Positions 45,909-54,552 of a stretch of DNA of 64,000 nucleotides are shown one piece after another (the stretch's first letter is position 1; the number at the start of each line of letters is the position of its first letter). The notes under the pieces were generated by a model. That model worked only from the letters and a program-made list of their open reading frames with translations, was not told the origin of the DNA and did not search any database. The translations under genes were made by a program, and so were the position numbers. The DNA is from Janthinobacterium sp. LM6 (GTDB lineage: Bacteria > Pseudomonadota > Gammaproteobacteria > Burkholderiales > Burkholderiaceae_D): NCBI RefSeq assembly GCF_002002885.1, contig NZ_CP019510.1, forward strand, positions 5,456,001 through 5,520,000, given 5' to 3'.

Positions 45909-47009
45909 ATGACGCCTTTGATTCCCGCCGAACTGTTACAAAAGTCGGACAAAATTCTTTTCATCGCCCATCTGGCGCTGGGAGACTTTACCTACCTGCA
46001 AAACGGTTTCCGCGCCTTTGCCGCGGCCTATCCCCATATCCAGATCCACCTGTGGGTCGATGAAGTCCGTCGCACGTCCGACTCCAGGCAATGGGAAGGC
46101 TTGCGCACCTATTCGCTGTACGACTGGGTAGAGCAATCAGGCCTGTTCGCCAAGGTGTACCGCAAGACCTACAGCCCGGCGCTGTACGAAGAGTCCCTGC
46201 GCGAGGCGAAGGCGGAACGCTATCCTGTCGTCGTGTCATTAGCCCACGTACGGCCACAGCAATACGCGGATCTTGCCCGCGCAATCAGCCCGCACGGGCT
46301 GGTGATCGGCACGCGCAAACCTTTCAGCCCGCTGCGCCCCTGGCATTACCTGGCCTACCGCAAGATCGATGCCGTGCTGGCCTCGTATGCGGGACAGGAT
46401 GCGGGCGAGCACCATATCAGCAGCGTCTATGCGGACTGGTTCCGTCAATTGACGGGACTCGACATTCCCGTGGCCGAACGCTATCCCTTCGTGCACATTC
46501 CCGAACATGCGCTGCAGCAGGCGCAGCAGCAGCTGGCCGCCTGGGGCTTTGCCCCGCGCCAGGGTCCGCTGGTGCTATTGAATCCGTTTGCCAAGTCGCA
46601 CAAGCGCGGCTGGCCGCTGGAGCGCATCGCCGAACTGATCGCGCGCATGCAGGCGATGCCGAAGTGGGAAAATGCCTGCTTCCTGATCAATGCCATGCCG
46701 CAGGAACTGGCCAAGGTAAATGCCGTCGTGCAGGCGCACAACTTGCCGCGCACGCAAGCCTTCAGCGCCGTCGACAACTTTTTCCAGCTGCCGGCCATGC
46801 TGGCGCAATGCGACCTGATTATTTCGGTGGAAACGTCGATCATGCATCTGGCGAACGCCGTGCATGTGCCCGTAGTGGCGCTGATGCGCAAGAAGAATCC
46901 GGAATGGGCGCCGTTCGACAGCGCCAACAGCACCGTCATCACGGTGGCCAGGCGCAGCGACTGGGTCAAGGCGATTTCGGTCGATCAGGTATTGCAGACC
47001 ATCGCCTAG
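45909..47009 (+). CDS. glycosyltransferase family 9 (heptosyltransferase-like)
   Basis: The 366-residue protein has the GT-B layout of family 9. An N-terminal domain starts DKILFIAHLALGDFTYLQNG, and the C-terminal donor domain has GPLVLLNPFAKSHKRGWPLE and the late motif DLIISVETSIMHLANAVHVP, which matches the ADP-heptose-binding region. It probably adds a sugar to the LPS core. It follows msbA by 35 bases. Acceptor and donor are not established. Confidence 0.87.
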   Translation: MTPLIPAELLQKSDKILFIAHLALGDFTYLQNGFRAFAAAYPHIQIHLWVDEVRRTSDSRQWEGLRTYSLYDWVEQSGLFAKVYRKTYSPALYEESLREAKAERYPVVVSLAHVRPQQYADLARAISPHGLVIGTRKPFSPLRPWHYLAYRKIDAVLASYAGQDAGEHHISSVYADWFRQLTGLDIPVAERYPFVHIPEHALQQAQQQLAAWGFAPRQGPLVLLNPFAKSHKRGWPLERIAELIARMQAMPKWENACFLINAMPQELAKVNAVVQAHNLPRTQAFSAVDNFFQLPAMLAQCDLIISVETSIMHLANAVHVPVVALMRKKNPEWAPFDSANSTVITVARRSDWVKAISVDQVLQTIA

Positions 47010-47024
47010 ACAACGCGGCAGCGG

Positions 47025-47636
47025 CTAGCCGGTGCCCAGCATGCTGATGCGCACCAGGTCGGCTACGTTGTCAACACCCAGCTTGTCCATCAGGCGCGCC
47101 TTGTGCACTTCCACCGTGCGCACGGAAATGCCCAGTGCCGGGGCGATATCGCGGTTGTGCTGGCCCGTCACCACCAGATGCATCACTTCCCGCTCGCGCG
47201 GCGTCAGCGCGCGCAGCAAGGCTTGCCCCTCCACCTGGCGCAGCAACTGGCCGCGCGCATGCGCCTCGCGCGAAAACGCTTCATCGATGGCGGCCAGCAG
47301 CTTGTCGTGGTCAAACGGTTTTTCCAGGAAATCGCTGGCCTGCGCCTTGAAAGCCTGGCGTGCCAGGGTGACGTCGCCGTGTCCCGTGATAATGATGATG
47401 GGCAGCATGCATTTCAGCTCCAGCAAACGGCGCTGCAGGCTCAGGCCATCCATGCCGGACATGCGGATATCGATCAGCAGGCAGCCGGCCCACTCGGGCC
47501 GCCAGCTGTGCAGGAAATCCTCGCCGCAGGAAAACAGGGCCGTGCGGTAGCCGCGTATGCCCAGCAGCAAACCCAGCGCATCGCGCACGGCGGGATCGTC
47601 ATCCACGATAAACACCGTCAAATTACTTGTCACCAT
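47025..47636 (-). CDS. FixJ/NarL-type response regulator
   Basis: The 203-residue protein has a receiver domain with phospho-acceptor Asp in GCLLIDIRMSGMDGLSL, acidic pair VDDD and the Lys of FLEKPFDHDK. A LuxR-type helix-turn-helix follows (LTPREREVMHLVVTGQHNRD, VRTVEVHKARLMDKLGV). AGGAGAGT precedes the ATG at 47636. It overlaps the 3' end of the upstream MASE1 kinase by 14 bases, so they form one two-component system. Its targets are not evident. Confidence 0.93.
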   Translation of the reverse strand: MVTSNLTVFIVDDDPAVRDALGLLLGIRGYRTALFSCGEDFLHSWRPEWAGCLLIDIRMSGMDGLSLQRRLLELKCMLPIIIITGHGDVTLARQAFKAQASDFLEKPFDHDKLLAAIDEAFSREAHARGQLLRQVEGQALLRALTPREREVMHLVVTGQHNRDIAPALGISVRTVEVHKARLMDKLGVDNVADLVRISMLGTG

Positions 47637-49218
47637 ACTCTCCTGTAGCGGCCGCGCTGGCGCACGCCAGGGGCAGGACAAAACGAAAAATGCCATGCTT
47701 GCCCACTTCGGCCCATAGCTGGCCGCCATGCGCTTCGACGATGCTGCGGCTGAGCACCAGCCCCAGACCCAGGCCGCTGGCCTTGGTCGAGACGAACGGC
47801 TCGAACAGGCGTGCCGCCAGGCTATTGGAAATGCCGGGGCCACTATCCTCCACGGACAGCCGCAGCCGTCCGCCTTCGAGCCGCTCGGCAGAGACTGTGA
47901 TGCGGCGCCGGCCGCGCGGCTGGCCCATCACCGCATCCTGCGCATTGGCCAATAAATTACGCAATACCAGCTCGATTTGCAGCCGGTCGGCGTTGACGGC
48001 CAGCGGCGACGGCGGCGCCAGCACCAGTTCGATGCCATGCTCATGAAACAGCGGCGTGAACTGGCGCGCCATGCCCTCGATCAAGACGCGCGCCTCCACC
48101 GCTTCGAGCTGCATCGCGCCGGTGCGGAAAAAGTCGCGCAGGCGGCGCACCACGTCCGCGGCGCGGCCCGATTCGACGATCATATGCCCCACGGCGCCCT
48201 GCAGCAAGGCGCCGGTCTCGCCCCGTTCCAGCAAGTATTCGCACGCCTTGCCATAGGTCGACAAGGCCGTCAGCGGCTGGTTCAGCTCATGCGCGAGCGC
48301 CGCCGCCATCTCACCGGCGGCTGCCAGGCGCATCGTGTGTTTCAATTCGTCGGCCACCTGGCGCATTTCATCGACGACGATGCCGATAAAAAACCCCACC
48401 AGCGCCAGCACGGCATCGAGCAGCTGCAATTCATAAAACTGGATATCGACCGCATGCGTCCATTTCACCAAGGTAATGATGCACAGTTGCAATACAAACA
48501 CGGCCAGCACGGCGCCATGCAAGCCCTGGCGCGAAGCGGCCCAGATCACGGGAAGAAACAGGAAATAGAAATGCTTGTATTCGGAACGCACGATGGAACC
48601 GAAGAGGCTCCACAGCACGAAGCTGGCGAGGGCCAGATACGCCAGGGTTTCCCAGCGCCAGACGGCGACATGCAGGCGTTCGCGCCCCCGCTCGCTGAAC
48701 AGCACCCAGATCAGCGGCATCGATACCAGCATGCCGACCATGTCGCCGATGCCGAAGCGCCAGACTGCCGTCCCCCATTCGCCGGCCGGGATGCGTCCCG
48801 TCAGCGACAGCAGGGAAATGTAGCCGAGCGCATTGAGCACGGTGCCAAGCAGCACGATGGCAACCCAGGCGCTCAGGCGGCGCCGGTTGTCGAAGATGTC
48901 GCTGCTGCTGAAACTGCGGCGCAAGACTGCGCCGATACCGCCATAGCCGAGCATCAGCCACGCCGAACAGAGCAAAGTCAGGGGCAGGCCTGCCGGCATG
49001 CCGCGCACCAGCACCTCGCCAGCCACCAGGGCGATAAACCACGGCAGCGCCGCCTTGCGGCCATGGATCAGCCAAAATACCAGGCCCAGCGCGGGATCGG
49101 GATTCCAGGGGGTGATGTTCAGCCCGTACATCGGGTCGATATACGTGGCCCAGTCAAACAGCAGATACAGGCCGACAAAGGCGGGATACGGCAGGTAGCG
49201 GGACAGGAATGGGCGCAT
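47623..49218 (-). CDS. MASE1-domain sensor histidine kinase
   Basis: The 531-residue kinase has an N-terminal membrane part of about eight helices resembling MASE1 (residues 1-290). A HisKA domain follows with the phospho-accepting His in AAALAHELNQPLTAL, then a HATPase domain (NLLANAQDAV, SVEDSGPGIS, LGLGLVLSRS). The partner regulator overlaps its 3' end. ATG 49218 (MRPFLSRYLPYPAF) is chosen over upstream in-frame starts because the MASE1 region begins there. The signal is unknown. Confidence 0.9.
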   Translation of the reverse strand: MRPFLSRYLPYPAFVGLYLLFDWATYIDPMYGLNITPWNPDPALGLVFWLIHGRKAALPWFIALVAGEVLVRGMPAGLPLTLLCSAWLMLGYGGIGAVLRRSFSSSDIFDNRRRLSAWVAIVLLGTVLNALGYISLLSLTGRIPAGEWGTAVWRFGIGDMVGMLVSMPLIWVLFSERGRERLHVAVWRWETLAYLALASFVLWSLFGSIVRSEYKHFYFLFLPVIWAASRQGLHGAVLAVFVLQLCIITLVKWTHAVDIQFYELQLLDAVLALVGFFIGIVVDEMRQVADELKHTMRLAAAGEMAAALAHELNQPLTALSTYGKACEYLLERGETGALLQGAVGHMIVESGRAADVVRRLRDFFRTGAMQLEAVEARVLIEGMARQFTPLFHEHGIELVLAPPSPLAVNADRLQIELVLRNLLANAQDAVMGQPRGRRRITVSAERLEGGRLRLSVEDSGPGISNSLAARLFEPFVSTKASGLGLGLVLSRSIVEAHGGQLWAEVGKHGIFRFVLPLACASAAATGEYGDK

Positions 49219-49336
49219 AACGGTGTTTTTTAACTGTCCCGCATTATGCATCGCAAGCGTGCGCCACGCCATGCCATCTTGCGTTATAAGCACACAAAAT
49301 AATTTTCATGCAATATCGCAAGGCGCGCCGACAGAA

Positions 49337-50725
49337 TCAGGCCTCGGCCAGCGGCAAGCGCACCTCCACCAGCAAGCCCAGGCCGCCATTGCCTCTGTGT
49401 AACTGAATCGTGCCGCCATGCTGTTGCACGACGGAAGCGACGATGGACAAGCCCAGGCCGCTGCCCGGCTGCGCCTGCTGCGGCGCACGGAAAAAGCGGT
49501 CGAATACGCGTTCATACAGCGCCGGCGCGATACCCGGTCCCTGGTCGGCCACATGCAACACGGCCTGGCCCCGCTCCGCATGCAGCGACACCGTCACGCT
49601 GCTGCCGCGCGGGCTGTACTTGATGGCGTTTTCCACCAGGTTGTCGATCAGCGAAACGAGGCTCTCGCGCTGCCCGGGTACGCTGAGCGAGACGCTGGCT
49701 TGCAATTCGAGCTCGATATCGCCCGCCTGCGCCAGGCCGGACAAGGCCGCCAGGCGATCTTGCAGCAAGGTATCGAGCGCCTGGTGCCGCGGCAGTTCGC
49801 CGCCGCCCGCCTGCACTTCGCTGCGCGTCAGCTGCAGCAACTGGCCCACCAGGCGCGCGGCCCGGTTGCCGCTGTTCAAGATACCGTCCAGCAGCTCTTG
49901 CTGGCGTGCATCATGCGCCTGCCCCTGCAAGGCCTCGACATTCACGCGCATGGCCGCCAGCGGCGTGCGCAGCTCATGCGTGGCGTCGGCGATGAAGCTG
50001 CGTTCGCGCGCGGCACTGGCATCGACGCGCTGCAGCAGGGCATTGATATTGTCGACCAGCGCCGCCAGTTCGCCATGCGGCGGCTTGAACGTCAGCGGAC
50101 GCAAATCCTGCGGCCCGCGCGCCGCCACCTCCTGCGCCACCTTGCGCCACGGGCGCATGGCAAGGCGGATCGACAGCCAGGCCGGCACCAGCAGGAACGG
50201 CAGGCTGATCAGCAACGGCAGCAGGTAGTAGCCGCGTGAATTGATCGTGATGAAAAATTGCCAGGCGCCGCCCACTTCCAGCACGGTCACGCGGGTGGCC
50301 CCTTCGGCCAGGCTGCGGCTGCGCCAGGCCTGGCCCTTGACGTACACCACTTCCATCTGTTCCGGGCCGGCGCTGCGGATGCCGCTGGGCGCATTCGGCG
50401 ACTTGTAGACCAGCTTGCCCTCGCGCCAGACCAGGATGCGCGGCGCCAGTTCCGGCACTTTCCCCATTTCAAACTCTTCGCGCAAGGCTTCGTCGATGGC
50501 GCGCAAGCTTTGCTCCTGACGCACGGGCTGGTCAGCCAGGTTGTCGGTCACGCTGATAATGGCGTGCAAGACCCCGCGGGTCACATTGCTCGCTTCGCTC
50601 GTGCCTTCGAACAGCACGTACGCCACGGCCAGACTCCACAGCACAGTCAGCATCAGCATTTGTGCCATCATCAGGCGGCGCACCAGGGTGGGCCGGCGCA
50701 GCATGACCCAGAAACGCCCCATCAT
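49337..50725 (-). CDS. two-component sensor histidine kinase, QseC-like
   Basis: The 462-residue kinase has a membrane helix at about 18-40, a periplasmic sensor to about 165, a second helix (YYLLPLLISLPFLLVPAWLS) and a HAMP-like linker. The phospho-accepting His is in FIADATHELRTPLAAM, and the ATPase has NLVENAIKYSP, VADQGPGIA and GSGLGLSIV. Its ATG overlaps the stop of the OmpR-type regulator (ATGA). The layout resembles QseC/PmrB. A mipA-like gene lies divergently upstream. Confidence 0.93.
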   Translation of the reverse strand: MMGRFWVMLRRPTLVRRLMMAQMLMLTVLWSLAVAYVLFEGTSEASNVTRGVLHAIISVTDNLADQPVRQEQSLRAIDEALREEFEMGKVPELAPRILVWREGKLVYKSPNAPSGIRSAGPEQMEVVYVKGQAWRSRSLAEGATRVTVLEVGGAWQFFITINSRGYYLLPLLISLPFLLVPAWLSIRLAMRPWRKVAQEVAARGPQDLRPLTFKPPHGELAALVDNINALLQRVDASAARERSFIADATHELRTPLAAMRVNVEALQGQAHDARQQELLDGILNSGNRAARLVGQLLQLTRSEVQAGGGELPRHQALDTLLQDRLAALSGLAQAGDIELELQASVSLSVPGQRESLVSLIDNLVENAIKYSPRGSSVTVSLHAERGQAVLHVADQGPGIAPALYERVFDRFFRAPQQAQPGSGLGLSIVASVVQQHGGTIQLHRGNGGLGLLVEVRLPLAEA

Positions 50726-51408
50726 GCGCCGGCACCCGGCGGGGCGGATGTCTCGCCCTGCTGGTCGATGACATAGCCGACGCCGCGCACGGTACGGATA
50801 TAACCCTCGCCTATCTTGCGGCGCAAGTTGCCCATATGCACATCCAGGGTATTGCTGGCATTGGCCAGCCCGCCGGGCAGGATATGCTCTTCCAGCACGC
50901 GGCGCGTGATGACCCGGTTGGCGCGCATCAACAAGGTCTTCAGCAGGGCATATTCACTGGCGGTGAGTTCCACAGGCCGCCCATGCACGCTGACCCTGCG
51001 CGTGGGCACCTGCAACAGCAGGCCGCGCAACTCGATAGTGTCGCCATCGAAACCATAGCTGCGGCGTGCCAGGGCGCGCACGCGCGACAGCAGCTCGGCC
51101 AGCACGAAGGGCTTCACCAGGTAATCATCGGCGCCACCGTCCAGGCCCCGCAAGCGCTGCTCCAGCGTATCGCGGGCGCTGAGGATCAGCACCGGCAGGC
51201 GCGCCGCGCGCAGCCGGGCCAGCAAATCGAGGCCATCGCCGTCGGGCAAACCCAGGTCCAGCAACACCAGTTCGCAACTGTCGTGCTCGATGCTGCGCGC
51301 CGCATCCTCCAGGCTGCGCACCCAGACCACTTGCATGCCCTGGTCGCGCAGGGCGATCCGCACGCCATTGCCCAGGTCCATATCGTCTTCAATCAGCAGT
51401 ATCTTCAT
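50722..51408 (-). CDS. OmpR-type response regulator, QseB-like
   Basis: The 228-residue protein has a receiver domain (LLIEDDMDLG, phospho-Asp in LVLLDLGLPDGDGLDLLA, Lys in DYLVKPFVLAEL). A winged-helix effector domain follows with LTASEYALLKTLLMRANRVI, and VHMGNLRRKIGEGYIRTVRG. It starts at 51408 with little ribosome-site support. It is followed and overlapped by the kinase gene. The divergent MipA/OmpV gene is a likely target. Confidence 0.93.
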   Translation of the reverse strand: MKILLIEDDMDLGNGVRIALRDQGMQVVWVRSLEDAARSIEHDSCELVLLDLGLPDGDGLDLLARLRAARLPVLILSARDTLEQRLRGLDGGADDYLVKPFVLAELLSRVRALARRSYGFDGDTIELRGLLLQVPTRRVSVHGRPVELTASEYALLKTLLMRANRVITRRVLEEHILPGGLANASNTLDVHMGNLRRKIGEGYIRTVRGVGYVIDQQGETSAPPGAGA

Positions 51409-51565
51409 GGTGAGTATTAAACCACCGCAAGCTGAAGAATGGGTAAAGAAGCGTTCTTCATCCAATCTTAATAAAAGGCTCATTTTTCCTTCATGGCAAG
51501 GATGGATACTGTCGGCAGTCAATCGAGCCACTCCGGACTCGGTTCTCCACCTGACGGAAAATTCC

Positions 51566-52387
51566 ATGCACGCACCCACAACCCTGCTGACCGCGCTGGC
51601 AATCGCCAGCGGCATGATCCTCAACCCGCTGGCCGCCGCCGCAGCCGAACCGGCCGCGCAAAATGTCTTCACCATCGGCGGCGGCGTCGCTGCCGTGTCC
51701 AGCTATTCCGGCGCCGACAAGCTGTCAGCCTCGCCCCTGATCATCCTCGATTACGCCATGGCCAATGGCCTGTTCTTCAGCACTTCGCGCGGCATCGGCT
51801 ACGGCGGCCAGGCCGGCCCCTTCAGCTACAGCGCGGCATTGGGCTACCGCGGCAACCGCGAAGACCACAAGCGCAATGGCGCCAACGGCTGGGGCGGCAG
51901 CGATTATCTGAAGGGCATGGGCGAAGTCAAGGGCAACGCCAGCGCCCTGCTCAGCGCGGGCTATTCGCCCTTGCCGGGCCTGTCGCTGAGCGTGTCGAGC
52001 GACATTCCCCTGTCGAACCGTGAAAATGGCGCGAATGTGCATTTCGGCGCAACGGGCCAGATCTACGGCCGGACCGATGCCAAGGGCGCGCAGCAGGACA
52101 GCGTGACCATCGGCGGCCAGCTGGGCTGGGGCGAGCGCAAGTACGTGCAGACCATGTATGGCGTGACTGCCACCCAGGCCGCGAACACCTCGTTCAAGCA
52201 ATACACGCCCAAGGGCGGTTTCTATGAAGCACAGGCCACCATCAACTGGGAGCACCGCTTCGACGCGCGCTGGGGCATCAATACCCTGGTCGGCGTCGAG
52301 AGCCGACTGGGCGACGCGGCCAAGAGCCCCATCGTGCAGCGCAAGACCTCCCCGGTCGGCGCCGTGTACGTCACCTACCGCTATTAG
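51566..52387 (+). CDS. MipA/OmpV family outer-membrane protein
   Basis: The 273-residue protein has a signal peptide (MHAPTTLLTALAIASGMILN, cleavage after AAAAA) and the MipA/OmpV beta-barrel pattern of alternating hydrophobic residues. It ends in AVYVTYRY, a typical outer-membrane terminal aromatic. Members scaffold murein enzymes or act as porins, and some are controlled by two-component systems that respond to antimicrobial peptides. The OmpR-type system is divergent from it. ACGGAAA precedes the ATG. Confidence 0.9.
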   Translation: MHAPTTLLTALAIASGMILNPLAAAAAEPAAQNVFTIGGGVAAVSSYSGADKLSASPLIILDYAMANGLFFSTSRGIGYGGQAGPFSYSAALGYRGNREDHKRNGANGWGGSDYLKGMGEVKGNASALLSAGYSPLPGLSLSVSSDIPLSNRENGANVHFGATGQIYGRTDAKGAQQDSVTIGGQLGWGERKYVQTMYGVTATQAANTSFKQYTPKGGFYEAQATINWEHRFDARWGINTLVGVESRLGDAAKSPIVQRKTSPVGAVYVTYRY

Positions 52388-52475
52388 TACCGTCACGGCA
52401 TAAGGGAAACCCGTACGCTGTTTCGCCAATTTACAGGGGGGAATCGCATGGATAAGATGACATGGTTTTCCCACT

Positions 52476-53030
52476 ATGGCGATCCCTTCCATGCATGCAT
52501 CGCGCCTTGCCCCGCAACGTCACCGCGCCCCGGACAGCGCCGCGGGCACGGGCGGCAAGCCGGGCCAGGATACCTTGCTGCTGCTCTTGCCTGTCAAGCG
52601 CGCCAGCGACATCATCTACGGTGCGCGCTACGCCAGGCGCCTGCAGGAATGGGGTATCCAGGTCAGCGTCAGCCTGCTGCACGTGACACCGGCGCCAGCG
52701 CGCCGGGCAGATGGCTTGCCCCAGCACAACGCCGGCGAATGCCATGCGCTGGATCCTGCCACGCAGCAAATGATGCACGAGGCGGGACTGTACCTGAGCC
52801 GCTCTCAACTCGCCTTCAATACCCATATTTTTGCCGGCGAGCTGCTGTTTACGATCCTCGATACGGCTGAACTGCTCGGTTGCCACGAAATCGTCCTGCC
52901 GGCCCTGCGTCATAGTCCCTGGCAGCGCCGTTTTTCCGGTGCGCTCGCGCGCAAGCTGGCGCGTGCTACGCGCAGCGCCACGGTATTGCTGGCCGACAAC
53001 GACGGCATGAGCGGGCCGCCGCCGGCCTGA
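52476..53030 (+). CDS. UspA-like universal stress protein, start uncertain
   Basis: The 184-residue protein has a beta-strand start DTLLLLLPVKRASDIIYGAR and an UspA-like C-terminal half (FTILDTAELLGCHEIVLPAL, RKLARATRSATVLLADN). The ATP-binding glycine motif is weak. ATG 52476 has no ribosome site, and its frame is closed upstream by TGA at 52458. The only strong site (ACAGGGGGG before ATG 52448) opens a different frame. The start, or a frameshift, should be checked. The next gene may be co-transcribed. Confidence 0.6.
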   Translation: MAIPSMHASRLAPQRHRAPDSAAGTGGKPGQDTLLLLLPVKRASDIIYGARYARRLQEWGIQVSVSLLHVTPAPARRADGLPQHNAGECHALDPATQQMMHEAGLYLSRSQLAFNTHIFAGELLFTILDTAELLGCHEIVLPALRHSPWQRRFSGALARKLARATRSATVLLADNDGMSGPPPA

Positions 53031-53084
53031 AGCGCAGCCAGCGCCCCGCGCCCGGCCCATCCACATTCACATGAAAACTCTTTG

Positions 53085-54083
53085 ATGACACAAGCTATTA
53101 CCCTGCATGCGGGCCTGAGCAATATGCCGCCAGGCATGTCCCGCGTGCGCGAGCTGCTCAAGCTGCAATTGCGGGCGCAACTGCAGCGCCGCCAGACGCG
53201 CATCTGGCTGCAGCTGCTCAATTCCCACCCCGTGTTCCAGGACTTGCTGCAAGCCTATCCGCGCCTGATGCACAAGGTGTACCGCCCTTACCTGAGCACG
53301 AACCTGTCGTGCCGCCAGCGCGTCGCCTTGCTGGTCGAGCACTATCATTTCATCCTGCAACAAGGCTGGGGCAAGTTGATGACGCAGGCGGCGCGCGCGC
53401 CGGTGCGGCTGGGCACCGTGCCGGGAAAATCGGGCGCGCCCTACCACCTGCAGCTGTGTTCGCTACAACCGATGGACCGCGAAGGCGAGATGGTATTGCA
53501 ACTGGCGCACGGCGATGACGTGATCTACTCGGTCGCGTTTACCTTTTTCGGTTCGCGCGCGCGCGCCAGCATGAGCGTGGGCATCGGTTGCCTCCAGGGC
53601 CCGCGGGGCGCGGAAGGCTTGCGCCGCGTGCGCGAAGCCACGCGCGACCTGCATGGCATGCGCCCCAAGGCCCTGATGGTGCGATTGGTGCGCCAGCTGG
53701 GGCATGAACATGGCTGCCGCAATATGGTGCTTGTAGGCAACGTCAACCGCGCCGTCCATCATTCCGCCAAAAAGGGGCGTTTATTCGCCGACTACAATGC
53801 CCTTTGGCAAGAACTCGGCGCCCAGGCACGCAAGGACGGCGATTTTGAGTTGCCATGCGAAAACTTGCCCCTGCCTGCCCTGGAAGACATACCCTCGAAA
53901 AAGCGCTCGGAAGCACGCAAACGCCACGAACTGACGCTGGCCATGATCAGCAGCCTGCGTAGCGGCCTAGACACCCATCGCAGCCCGGTGCAGGTCGCCA
54001 CGGCAGGCGCTGCGGCAGCCGCCAACGAGCTACGGCAAGCGGTCGATCTGGATGACGACGACTACGCTTCCGTTATCGCCTGA
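53085..54083 (+). CDS. VirK/YbjX (DUF535) family protein
   Basis: The 332-residue protein matches the DUF535 family by SMSVGIGCLQGPRGAEGL and the following ATRDLHGMRPKALMVRLVRQ, plus the NVNRAVHHSAKKGRLFADYN motif. The family includes Shigella VirK and Salmonella YbjX, which affect resistance to antimicrobial peptides and surface proteins; its mechanism is unknown. The start ATG 53085 is one codon after a TTG. No signal peptide is seen. Confidence 0.87.
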   Translation: MTQAITLHAGLSNMPPGMSRVRELLKLQLRAQLQRRQTRIWLQLLNSHPVFQDLLQAYPRLMHKVYRPYLSTNLSCRQRVALLVEHYHFILQQGWGKLMTQAARAPVRLGTVPGKSGAPYHLQLCSLQPMDREGEMVLQLAHGDDVIYSVAFTFFGSRARASMSVGIGCLQGPRGAEGLRRVREATRDLHGMRPKALMVRLVRQLGHEHGCRNMVLVGNVNRAVHHSAKKGRLFADYNALWQELGAQARKDGDFELPCENLPLPALEDIPSKKRSEARKRHELTLAMISSLRSGLDTHRSPVQVATAGAAAAANELRQAVDLDDDDYASVIA

Positions 54084-54258
54084 GTATCCCCGGCCGCCGC
54101 ACGATGCCCCGCCCTCGCATCGTTGTTTGCCATCGCTGCAGCACCGCCCCTCCTGCAACACACGCTTCAACCCATGCGCGGCCCAATCCTGTTACGCTAG
54201 CACTATCGGCATGCACTGCGGTGCGCCGGTTCCCCCAACGCTTACTAGGAGGCAAGTC

Positions 54259-54489
54259 ATGCGCGTAGACATCTACCGCCGGGCCGAGCACGACGGCATT
54301 TTTTCCTATCTCGCCGTGCCGGAAGGAAAGCTCATTCCGGAAGAAGTTACCAATACCGACTGGCAGCTGGAAGTACGCGCCAGCGAAGTGGAAGACGATG
54401 CCGAGATCTTGCCCAACTACCATATCGAACAGCCGCACCAGCAGATCGCCGCCAAGGGCTATGCGATCACGGGCCTGAAAGACATGTAA
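54259..54489 (+). CDS. DUF6139-like small protein
   Basis: The 76-residue protein starts MRVDIYRRAEHDGIFSYLAV and ends HQQIAAKGYAITGLKDM. It is acidic and soluble, without membrane segments. The pattern fits DUF6139, a small family I recall from Oxalobacteraceae and related genera; the function is unknown. An AGGAGG ribosome site 7 bases before ATG 54259 fixes the start. It is a single gene closed by the terminator at 54496. Confidence 0.75.
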   Translation: MRVDIYRRAEHDGIFSYLAVPEGKLIPEEVTNTDWQLEVRASEVEDDAEILPNYHIEQPHQQIAAKGYAITGLKDM

Positions 54490-54495
54490 ACGAAA

Positions 54496-54528
54496 AAAGC
54501 CAAACCAGCATGTCTGCGGTTTGGCTTT
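54496..54528. terminator. bidirectional terminator between DUF6139-like gene and dnaE
   Basis: Perfect 11-base arms AAAGCCAAACC (54496-54506) and GGTTTGGCTTT (54518-54528) sit between convergent genes. A and T runs at the ends suit both strands. Confidence 0.85.
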
Positions 54529-54552
54529 GTTGCCTGCGCCGGGCGGTGCCGG

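Noticed and set aside
51436-51460. AAGAA/TTCTT inverted repeat as the operator of the OmpR-type regulator
   Set aside because: Arms are too short, and no tandem half-sites typical of PmrA or QseB were clear.
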